NCBI GenBank assembly: GCA_030549335.1
Contig: CM060183.1
Coordinates: 35,338,768 to 35,402,767 of the forward strand
From: Pontederia crassipes
Taxonomy: Eukaryota > Streptophyta > Magnoliopsida > Commelinales > Pontederiaceae
Direction: 5' to 3'
DNA: 64,000 nt
Below the pieces are notes generated by a model. That model made no database searches. It was not told the origin of the DNA and saw only the letters and a list, made by a program, of their open reading frames with translations. Below are positions 1 to 10,509 of this stretch, one piece after another. The first letter of the stretch is position 1; every line of letters starts with the position of its first letter. Made by a program: the position numbers and the translations under genes.

Positions 1-1363
1 TAATGAGATTTTACGATCGAAAAAGATGCCTGATGATTGGAGATTAAGTACATTAATTCCTATTTATAAAAATAAAGGGGATATTCAGAATTGTGCAAAT
101 TATAGAGGGATTAAACTTATGAGTCACACAATGAAATTATGGGAAAAAGTGATTGAGCATAGATTGATAATGGAGACTAGTATTTCTGAGAGACAATTTG
201 GGTTCATGCCAGGAAGATCCACTACAGAGGCGATTTATTTACTAAGGGGGATGATGGAGAAGTATCGAAGTAGGAGAAGAGACACATATGGCTTTCATTG
301 ATTTAGAGAAGACGTATGATCGGGTACCAAGGGATGTACTTTGGAAAGCCTTGCAAAAGAAGAGGGTGAGTGTTGCCTACATTAAGGTAATACAAGATAT
401 GTACGATGGGGCATTGACTAGAGTTAGGACACCCGGAGGTGAGACAAATGAATTTCCTATAGGAATTGACCTACATCAAGGATCAGCTTTAAGCTTGTAT
501 CTATTTAACTTAGTTATCGATGCTATAACCGAGAGTATCACAGAGGAGGTACCTAAGTGCATGCTATTTGCGGATGATATAGTACTTTTAGCGGATTCAA
601 GAGAAGAGATTAATACAAAATTGGAAATATAGAGAAATACGTTGGAGTCAAAGGGTTTTCGTTTAAGTAGGAATAAAACAGAATATATGCATAGCAATTC
701 ACAAATAAACAACTTAGAGACGATTTGAAAGTTAGGCTAGGGGAGGATATAATTCCTCAAGTGACAGTTTAAATATTTAGGATCAATTGTAAGACAAGAT
801 GGTGAGATTGATGATGATGTTAATCATAGAATTCAAGCTGGTTGCTGTAAGTGAAGGAAAGCCACTGGAGTTCTTTGTGATAGAAAAGTACCCAATAAAG
901 TTAAAGGAAAATTCTATCGTACTGCTATAAGGCCAGCAGTGTTATATGGTAGTGAATGTTGGGCTATGAAGGGACAACATGAACGTAAAGTGGGGGTAGC
1001 CGAAATGAGGATGTTGAGATGGATGTGTGGTCATACAAGATTAGATAAGATTAGGAATGACCATATACGTGAACGAGTCGGAGTGGCTCCTATTAGTGAG
1101 AAAATGGTAGAGAATCGTTTGAGATGGTTTGGTCATGTTCAGAGAAGACCATTAGATGCGCCAGTAAGAAGAGTAGATCAAATAATCTGGAGTCCGATTA
1201 AAAGAGGGAGAGGGAGGCCAAGGCGGACACTTGGCGAATTGATAGAGCAAGACCTATTGGTGAATAATATACCGAAAGGTTTGGTTACTAATAGAGCGGA
1301 ATGTCGTCGTATGATCCATGTAGCCGACCCCACCTAGTGGGATAAGGTTTTGTTGTTGTTGTA
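1..1363 (+). mobile_element. RTE-type LINE, 3' part, degenerate
   Basis: Non-LTR retrotransposon remnant cut by the left window edge. Translated pieces show reverse-transcriptase text: PDDWRLSTLIPIYKNKGD near 26, FIDLEKTYDRVPRDVLW near 294, the catalytic block MLFADDIVLLAD near 560, and the C-terminal RLRWFGHVQRR near 1120. The 3' end is the family hallmark: GCCGACCCCACCTAGTGGGA followed by a short TTG-repeat tail. It is nearly identical to the copy at 27812-28792 but is broken: the reading frame shifts around 288-301, a stop replaces a Trp codon near 630, and single-base losses occur between about 700 and 930, so it is dead as seen. It lies on the strand opposite to the ATX-like gene, in that gene's last visible intron. 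Confidence 0.9.
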
Positions 1364-1559
1364 ATCCATCACTTACAAAAGTGATCTTTGCACACAAAAG
1401 CACTGGAAAGTCATTAATTAAATTAAGTCAAAGTCAGAACATACGAAATATGCATTAGGATAACAGTCACTCCTAGACTACGGTTAATTATTAAGAGAAA
1501 AACAATGGTAGCCAATAAGCCCAAGCCCCAATATCTCATAATAATCATGGTAGGCATAC

Positions 1560-4500
1560 CATTTCTCCTTCTTGAATATTCCTACGAGCAAAGAGGCCCC
1601 ATCCATGTATGCCAGATCTGCCACAACAAACTCTAGTATGCTCTGTCGACTGCAATTACGAGCATTTCCATTTATAAGGACATAATAACATGCAAACCTA
1701 AAAGGAAAATCGCAATATAAAATTGGCACCTGCAAGTAGCAAAGGCGCTCCCTGAAAGTAGAAAACGATTTAGCATTTTTCTCCTCCTGTGGAATAATCA
1801 TGAAATTAAGCATGTCCCATCTGTATATGAAAATTATCACATATAATGGAAAGAATAATACTCTTGGGACATTCAGATTTTGAATTGCTTCTAGAGAATG
1901 ATGACAAGGCCCCATCACCCTGTGAGCTATCGCTTCTCTTTCCCTCTGCGACAGAAAGTCCAAAAGTAAGAACTTTCAGGGAGACCTACTATTATCATTT
2001 TTGAGAAAAGAGATCTAATAATATTAGTTGTGAAAATTGAAACAAACAAATGACATTTGAAATATCTCAAGATAAACTTTCACCGATTTGCTAAAAAATC
2101 GGTCATAATACAATTCTTCCTATACAAGAACTTAAGTAATGAGAAATGTGAATAAGCTGACTAACATTTTAAGATCACCATTTACATTAACATAAACAAT
2201 GTGAATGAAAATGAACACAATGAAACAAAAAATGTTCACGTAAAAATTTCTTGTTCAAATTAACATGTATGCACTCATATCAAAGGAGTGCACACTTATA
2301 TGCATCTTAACAAGTTGTGGAAGTAGGCGCATATATGGAAATGTGAGAAGTTAATTTTCATGATCATACACACATCTAACAAGCAAATGTGTAGACCCCC
2401 ATGTTCCGAGTGCAGCTTTCACACAAGAGGATAGAAAAGGTAATGAAATGTGAAGCACATGTCACCAATAAACTATGCTAAAATATAAGGATAATGAAGC
2501 ATATAAAGGATACCTTAGTTTCTATCCTTTTGTAGACTAAACATCTCCTAGCAGAACAAAATTCTGAATTTTCAACCGGTAAACTTGTATCCTGATGGGA
2601 GCATTTCCTAATAAGTCTGGAGCCAGACTGCTTCTCTTTACTCTTGAGCAATGTTTTTGACGAGAACACACCTTGTGGTGTATGTATTACTAAGACAGTA
2701 TCTGGATTAGGAGCTCTGTCAGAATAATAAGAAAAAAGAGCATCAGAAATAAATATTTTTTTTGTTCGAGATTAAAAGGTCTCCAACATTGTAAATGGCA
2801 TTGTATGTGTATTTAGAAACAGTCGCTATATACGGAATCACTTGTAATCAATGCACTTTACATCAGATTAAACATGCACCAACCTCACAATGCACTTCCA
2901 ACGTTAGTTCGTTGTGTCCCCATTAAGAATTTTACTTTTAAGTTTCCTAATCCAACATCATGTACTTCCTAAAAATATGTTGTTTTGGACTAATTTTCAT
3001 CAAGTCATCAAGAAAGCTCACCTATGATGCGCACAATATGAGACCATATTTGTTATCTGATTTCCGTTTCTTTCCGAACAGTGCAACTGCAAAAGAAAAA
3101 GATTAGTTATTAGTTAATTTTTTGTTCTTTTGAAAAGGATTAATTATTAGCTTTACATGAAAGGATAATTTGAACGAGAAAATATATGACTGAAGAATCT
3201 TAATAAATGGAACATGACACTACACAGAAACTATACTAAAATGAATTGGAGATTAGGTAGTTGTTGGTTGGGGAGGGGGATAAATTCTTATCCCCCATTT
3301 TATACCCAACACAACAGTTTATCTATCAACACCGCCAATGGTAGGTCTGTCATAAGAAAACTGTTATCCCAATTTTGGAGACTGGACCTTTGGTACAACT
3401 ACCTTTCTTTCATTGAATTGGTACAATTATCCTTTTGCACACGTTCTGCCCATGAGTATATTTACATAAAGTCTCAATACCTGTGATCACAAACATTTTC
3501 ACAGCTATACCAATTAACACTGTCCTACACCGAAGAACTTTATACATGTCCGTAAAGCACAATCGCTGCACAAACTGGAAACTACACCTTCGTGAGGGAG
3601 CAGAGTTTTAAATATTTAACTCAGGAAGCTTTGTCAAGACTGAGATGTGTTTAACCTTCTGATGTTTAGTTTAAAATACTGAACATTTAGGATTCAGCAT
3701 ATAAAAAAAAACTTCTTTGCATAACCATATGATGCAACTAATACTTCAGAGTTCTGTGAGCACAGGAAGCAACGAGGCAAAAAACGAGCCTGTTTGGTTG
3801 CAGGAAAGGGAAATGAGGATATCAGTTTACCCTCATTTGGATGATTTTTTAATGGAGGGGGAGTCCCTTATATTACCATCCACATTCACCTCCAACACTC
3901 AACTTTTCTTTCAACTCGAAATGGGATGTAAAGGAGAGAAAGCTCTAGGTAAACAAAATTCCTGTTTGACCCTATTTAATTAAAAACACATATACATCTA
4001 TAAATGATACATTCATCCAAATAATATTACCACTTAAGTTTAATTTCTTTCCCTTTCACTTTAGATGTGTTTAACCTTCTGATGTTTAGTTTAAAATACT
4101 GAACATTTAGGATTCAGCATATAAAAAAAAACTTCTTTGCATAACCATATGATGCAACTAATACTTCAGAGTTCTGTGAGCACAGGAAGCAACGAGGCAA
4201 AAAACGAGCCTGTTTGGTTGCAGGAAAGGGAAATGAGGATATCAGTTTACCCTCATTTGGATGATTTTTTAATGGAGGGGGAGTCCCTTATATTACCATC
4301 CACATTCACCTCCAACACTCAACTTTTCTTTCAACTCGAAATGGGATGTAAAGGAGAGAAAGCTCTAGGTAAACAAAATTCCTGTTTGACCCTATTTAAT
4401 TAAAACCACATATACATCTATAAATGATACATTCATCCAAATAATATTACCACTTAAGTTTAATTTCTTTCCCTTTCACTTTAGTCTTATCATCTAAACA

Positions 4501-7500
4501 AGATTAGTATTTCACATCTATTGTCTTCCAGTTCCTTCTACTTTCCCTTTCCCTCCATTACCTCCCCCTTCACCCTTAATAAAATTTCAACTAAACAGAG
4601 CTGAAGCAACTATATGCTATTACCTCCATGCGGTATCCTGCTCTGGAAGCACACATAGCATGATAGTATGTTGAGCACTTGTAGCACTTTGTGCAAGAGC
4701 CATGCATTTGCCTGCATATAACACAAACCTGAATTGTGGAGATGAAAACTAGTTGTCAGAACTTTTTCCGCATTCAATATAAATCTACAAGGAAAAGTAC
4801 AAGCAATGGTGATTTATTATAGAATTTTTCCAAAATTATCTCCACACCTTTGCAAACGATTCTGTTGGGATGGACAATATACCAATAGCAGGCTCCATTG
4901 TTTCGTCACTTGCAAAAGAGACTTGAGGGTGAAACCAAGCACAAGTAACATGGACCCATAAGTTGTGAATGTCTGTTGGCTTCAAAGCACCGCCTAAAGG
5001 AATCCAACCAAATGGCATAACTAATGAATAATGATTCAAAAGGGAATACAACAACAACAACAACAATAATTTGAATTGAAATTTTGCAAATAATGTGATA
5101 AGATGCCACTTTGCATTAATTAGAGGGATAGTGAGCTCATTAAAAAGAGAATAGTGGATGGTTACAATTTATATTTTCATGTTGTCCATTATCAGTTATT
5201 TTATGTAGTTCCAGTAACTAATTCTTAATGTTATAAATACATTTATGGGTTGTACTTTTATTTCAAATATCGAAAATGTGATTATCAACTATGTTGTTAG
5301 AATTTGATTCACTCCACATGGACTATTTTATTATGGAGGTTTGCCCTCTTGGGCAGACAAGTTATTAATAGTAATCACGTTTAAAATTCTGGCACTTTTA
5401 CTAACTACTAATATCTATCCTATTTTTCGTTTCTATCACAATGACTACCATTTCTCTATGCCATTTTATCAGGTCATCAACTTTTTTTAGGTATGCGTCA
5501 GATCATCTTTTGGTTGGCAAGAAACGTGACTACCAAATTCGAAAAACTAAAATTTATCTCGTACAAATAACAATATCTTGACTTCCTTCTTCTTTTTTTA
5601 AGTAAAACTTAAAATCCTTTTAAATCTTCGAAAGCCAAATTTGAAATTTTTCATCCTTATAAAAATAGCGATGTAACTCCGCCTATGTTTTATAGCCGGT
5701 CCCAAGTCCGGATAAAGGAGGAGGGTTGTGTTAGGTCCCGACAGCCAGCGTAAAACCCTGTCGAATTTCATGAACATGGATCAACGAATCGGAATGGCGT
5801 TGTATGATCCATGTAGCCGACCCCACCTAGCGGGATAAGGCTTTGTTGTTGTTGTTGTTGTTGTTGTTTGTATAAAAATAGCGATGTCACATTCATACGT
5901 TGTAATCATAATGCAATTTATGTTTAAACAATACTAAAAATGTAATCTATTTTGAGGCCTAAGGGATTAATGTTAATATATGACAAACTAACACATAAAG
6001 TTTCTAATAAATCTCAGAAATATACCTTTTACAGGGCAAAGGCAACATTCCCTCAGTTGTTCAGGTGTTTCACATGCTCGGCAAACCCAGGATGTAAAAT
6101 CTTGCTTCCCCCTAACTCCATAGCATTCCTGGTGGACTGCCATTTGGCAACTGGAAATTTTTGTAATATGATTTGTTAATCATTATAATGAAAGTAGTAT
6201 TTTACACAATGATGCAAGTAGTATTTTATATCACCTTCTATTCTCAGAAAATCCTATACTACATTTACATTGCGAAGAGCACTCATAAATTTGAAATTTC
6301 CATTAGCATACCTGTTACATACTATTATTTTATTATAATCCCAATCTTCAACCCATCTGCAGATTGCACATCGTTCTGTTGTCCATTTAGCATATACTGG
6401 TTCATATGTTTCTGCAACAAAATGAATAATGAAAATTATTCTCCTGCAGGAATGTTTTCACGCACTTGAAAAAAAAATCAGAGCAAATTATGCTGAAGAA
6501 ACCATAGATGACAAACAGACTAACAGTATAAAAAAGGGATGTACCTTGCAAAAAAGCAAGTAGTTTTTGTTTCCCTACTTTTGCAGATGGACGTTTAGCA
6601 TGCTTAGAAGAAACTGAATCAGAACGGTAATGATCTATCTGCATATTGGCACGAGGGATAGTTACATATATAATTTTTTACACATTAAACCAATTGATCA
6701 AGTTGATTGCAAAATTATGTATTTATTGACATTGAAGACTAGCAGTAGCTAATGCACATGTCATAATATGGCAATCCAATACTAGAAGAGGAAAAAAATC
6801 TAGAACAGAAACATCACGACGAGTGAGTGCAACTGAAAACAGTGAGATAAGAGAACAATAAGTTATACCATAAGATGCATTGATTATCCATGAAGACAGA
6901 CATACAAAGAAGCATAAAATTTGAAAACAAAGGCATTCGAGACTAGTAGTAGCTAATGCACCTGACTTAATACGACAATCCAATACTAGAAAAGAGAAAA
7001 AAAAATCTAGACGAGAAACATCATGAAGCGTGAGTAGAACTGAAAAATAGTGATACAAGAAAGCAATAAGTTAAACCATGAGATACAGTGACTATCCATG
7101 AAGAGAGAGACATACAAAGAAGCATAAAATTTGGAAACAAGGACATCTATTTGCAGACCATGAGATACAGTGACTATCAATGAAGAGAAAGACTTACAAA
7201 GAAGTATAAAATTTGGAAACAAAGATATCTATTTGCAGTGTGATGATCATGCCTTTCCCCTTTGATTGTGACTTGTGAGTCCATGATGTGAAATAGCACT
7301 CCATGACAAAAACTCTTATTCATATGTTCAGCAGGTAGATGCAAACTTGGAGTCGGCACACGTCAATTTTGTTTTGGATCTACCTTGGTGCCCTCAAAAA
7401 GTATATATACTATCATGGACCGATCACCCATTGTGAGGAGTCGGCAGAGGATGTTTTTGGCTAATGTTTTGCAAGTGGAGGAGCTACGTAAGGCATCATG

Positions 7501-10500
7501 GTTGCATTTTCATTGGCATCAAGTTTGGTTGCTACAACGTGACAAGGGCCATTCAACTGTCATATGATTACTTATTTTAAAAAAAAAAAATCTTCAGTGA
7601 AAAAAAAAGTTGGAAAGGTGAATGTGAATCCATTGGTAGCTAGAGGTATCATAACCATCAGATGCAGAAATTAGGGCAATACTAAAATGAAAGAAAACAA
7701 TGTCACAAGGAGAGAAGAAACCAAGAAATACTAAAATGGAGAAATTAGGGCAATACTATGAATAGTGAACCACTTAAGACTACAAAAGTTTCTTCAGAAG
7801 AACTGACCCATTTTCCAAGTGCCAAGTTTGTACTTTTGACTTTGACACTGGACCTCCAATTTTTTGTTTTTGAACCAGTATGCCGCTCCCATTCAGTTAG
7901 CATAAATTTCGTGCCCATGCAAGAGCCACACAGACAAGAGATTCTGGACGAAGTAAATGACAATAATATTTAGTGGTTATGAAGTATGATAAGTGCCGAC
8001 CCCATCTAGTGGGATAAGGCTTTGTTGTTGTTGTTGAAGTATGATAAGTATTGGATGATTTTTTTATAAAGGGAGAAAGATTGGAATAATGAATATATAT
8101 ATATATGCATATATATTTTAAAATAGTGAAAACTCAATATCAGGTGAACTTCACACACTTCAGCATTTTGAGATGCCAAATGTGAGTCACATGAAAAACA
8201 AAAATCAGTTCAACCAACTTTAACTTATAAGGGGAACTTTTTTAGTTGTGTTTATTTTAAGTGACAAATTGAAGTTCAGAGAAACTTTTTAAGGGAAAGG
8301 GAAAATTTGGGCCGTTCATAATGCATGGCAGGAGAATTACATATGCAATTGTGCAATCTTTTTGGACAAAAATGGAAAATTAAGACTTCTTACACATGTT
8401 GCTCTGGAAGATATTTCCCCTCCATACCACATAAATGAACCATCACCTCATCAAAAACTAGTTGTGTGTCTCGCCAGTGATTATTATGACATCTGTTTAG
8501 ATACAAGTAATGAACAAAGGAGTTTATCAATAAACCTCAATATCAGAATGGAAGTTGAAGTATGCATACCTAGATTTTAAGTTCTTCTTATCTTCTGTAT
8601 ATGATAGTGCAAAATTCGACTTTATCTTGCACTTGGGGCAAAGGTATTCAGACTCCTGTTGGTCCTTAGTTACAAAATGTTTTTGGGGTCAGTAAGCTTC
8701 AATTTCATATTACTTGGACAATATCAGCGAAAATATCAGGAAAAGTGATAAAACAGACCTGAATATTCTTGTAATTTTTGTCACATTCCGCATGAACCCA
8801 ACTTTGACATCCAAAACAGTGCACCTAAACGTATTGAGTCCAAGCATTTGTTCTTCAGAAAGCAAGCTCAATTTTAAATTAACTAATAGTATTCTTCATG
8901 ATGTAAACCTCTTACCCATTTATTGTCATCATTAAAAGCTGAATTCTTCTTACAAATTTCACAATGCCGTTTTGCCCTAGGAAGCTGTAGTTGGAAGATA
9001 CGTGAATTTAAGATACTGGATAAATCGTCCAAGAATATTTTTGGCCTTGTACAACATCCAAACAAAAGATCATATCTGCATTTCACTTGCCTGGATATCT
9101 GATTGGCACTCCTGATCGAGGTTCGAACCAGATGCCTCCTGAACTTCTCTTGGAAAGCATGCATGTTCGCCGATAGAGCTCATGCCATCCACTTGCACTC
9201 CTAAGAAACCACGCTCTGCCAAAAATGCCTCCTCTATGGCTATCCTGAAATCACTGGGTTTGCACTTGTATAATTCTCTCTGACCCTGGAACCTACGATA
9301 ACAATATAAGGGTCTAAAAGCTAAAGAGCAACCACGTCAAATAATTTTTCTGTAGCCTCCGATCAGAATACCAACCTGTCTACGTTCTCCAAAAATGGGA
9401 AAGCACTGCCCTCCTTTACCCATGCATATTCCTGATTCAACCAAATGTATTGATACAAATAGAAAAGTGTCGTAGATATGGAACATGAACTAAGACAATA
9501 GAAAAGAATGGATTCAGCTTACCCTCAAGTTCCCATTTTCGGAACGACCAAAAAACATCACACAAATAGCTCCAGGGATGCAGGACTCAGCAACTTGTTC
9601 AGGAGCTTGCTGCAATGGGTCGATCACCATTGCAGGCCAAACAGGATACTTCTTCCCTATTCTAGCCCAAATAACCTCATCAAAACCGAACTCCTGGGAC
9701 CTGGGAGAGTGCTTCTTTTCCTCAGATTGGTGCCCAGTCCTCTGCTTGAACTTCTTGTTGTGGTTATTATTCTTTTTCTCCTTCCTTGGCAATTCCTCTT
9801 CCACCATCAAATGGTCATAGTAATCGTAAACCGGCCGCAACTTCTCCACTGGTGAAGTGAAACTCTCGTGAAGAGAAGTCAGAGTGCTCCCCGAGGAGGA
9901 GTACTTCTTCAGGCCAAAATTGTTGCAGGCTCTGTGTCTATCTTCATTGCCCTTGAACAATGAGAACGAATTGGAGAACGCGGAGATGAAGTCTGGTTTT
10001 TTGAAGTTCACGCGCTCATCTAGCGTCTCCTTTGCCACATTCTTGAGCTCCCAGTCGTCATCCATGGCCTTCGACTTTGGCTTATCCTTCTTCCACGGGT
10101 CAATCAAGACGGAATTGTTGAATTTGGAGGGCAATACCTGAGCGCGGCCCCTCAACGTCCTGACCACCGGCGGCCGGGAGTCAACTACGGGCGTCGTCTC
10201 CCGCGGCCGGTCCCCCTCCCTCGCCCGCTTGCTCTTGGTCTCGGAATCAACCTCGTCGGCGCAACACGAGACAGCGTCGATGCACCAGGTGTACGCCGCG
10301 GCCGCGCTCAGGACGAAGGGGACGTAGGGGAACCCGTCGGCCGCGACGTCCCCGAGCACCTCGAGCGGAAAGCATCCGCCCTCCCTCCGCCTCTTCCGCC
10401 TCCGGCTGGCGAATTCCCCGTCGTTGCATCTTCCGGCGGCCGCCCCGGCCGCTGCATTGCAACGCTTCAGCGTCGGCATTTGCGCCCTCTGGCTCCGCTT

Positions 10501-10509
10501 GATGATCAT
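1560..10509 (-). CDS. ATX3/4/5-like: ATX3/4/5-type histone H3-K4 methyltransferase (3' end outside window)
   Basis: Trithorax-group SET-domain enzyme predicted to methylate histone H3 Lys4 in the nucleus. Eighteen exons are read from right to left: 9523-10509, 9376-9431, 9091-9292, 8916-8984, 8759-8824, 8570-8664, 8394-8492, 7808-7943, 6545-6638, 6312-6411, 6026-6150, 4848-4993, 4624-4728, 3022-3086, 2514-2715, 1871-1945, 1730-1786, 1560-1649. Together they give 923 codons with consistent phase; the family is about 1000-1050 residues. The start MIIKRSQRAQMPTLKRC matches the family N-terminus. Domain order: PWWP (FDEVIWARIGKKYPVWPAMV), a first PHD finger (CEIC, CFGC, HAEC, CPKC), the conserved TEWERHTG block, an extended PHD (CAICRWVEDWDYN, HQECYG, CCLCP, WVHVTCAWF, HAMC), then the start of SET (GRSGIHGWGLFARRNIQEGE). 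The catalytic half of SET must lie beyond position 1. The third intron appears to use a GC donor. Introns hold several RTE-derived insertions and tandem repeats. I cannot tell ATX3, ATX4 and ATX5 apart. Confidence 0.93.
3643..4482. repeat. Recent 420-bp tandem duplication in an intron
   Basis: 3643-4062 and 4063-4482 are two head-to-tail copies with a period of exactly 420 bp. I see one difference by eye (AAAAACACA versus AAAACCACA near 3987/4407). The duplication lies in the ATX-like intron between exons 3022-3086 and 4624-4728. Each copy carries the same 88-codon open frame, which looks like chance. The unit contains GCCTGTTTGGTT, and AACTAAACAGAGC occurs near 4591, so a MITE-like origin of part of it is possible but unproven. 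Confidence 0.93.
5675..5870 (+). mobile_element. Short RTE-derived SINE-like element with 17-bp target duplication
   Basis: A 196-bp element with a 5' head (CTCCGCCTATGTTTTATAGC) and the RTE LINE 3' tail (CCGACCCCACCTAGCGGGA plus TTG repeats). It is flanked by the direct repeat TATAAAAATAGCGATGT at 5658-5674 and 5871-5887, an exact 17-bp target duplication. It has no coding capacity, so it was probably mobilised by the RTE machinery. It lies in an ATX-like intron. Confidence 0.88.
6730..7226. repeat. Intronic tandem repeat, about 2.4 units of about 205 bp
   Basis: Units start near 6730, 6932 and 7145. Each repeats the text AGCTAATGCAC, then CCAATACTAGAA, then GACATACAAAGAAGCATAAA; the third is a partial unit (last about 80 bp). 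Units differ at many positions, so this is older than the 420-bp duplication. It lies in the ATX-like intron between 6639 and 7807. The open frames on the minus strand here simply reflect the repeat. Confidence 0.85.
7995..8035 (+). mobile_element. 41-bp RTE tail insertion with 14-bp target duplication
   Basis: Only the last 41 bp of the RTE family (GCCGACCCCATCTAGTGGGA, then TTG repeats) are present. The insert is flanked by GAAGTATGATAAGT at 7981-7994 and 8036-8049, an exact 14-bp duplication. This is an extreme 5'-truncated retroinsertion in an ATX-like intron. Confidence 0.88.

Noticed and set aside
3717-3983. 88-codon open frame repeated at 4137-4403
   Set aside because: The identity comes from the 420-bp intronic duplication; the frame matches no known family and lies inside an intron.
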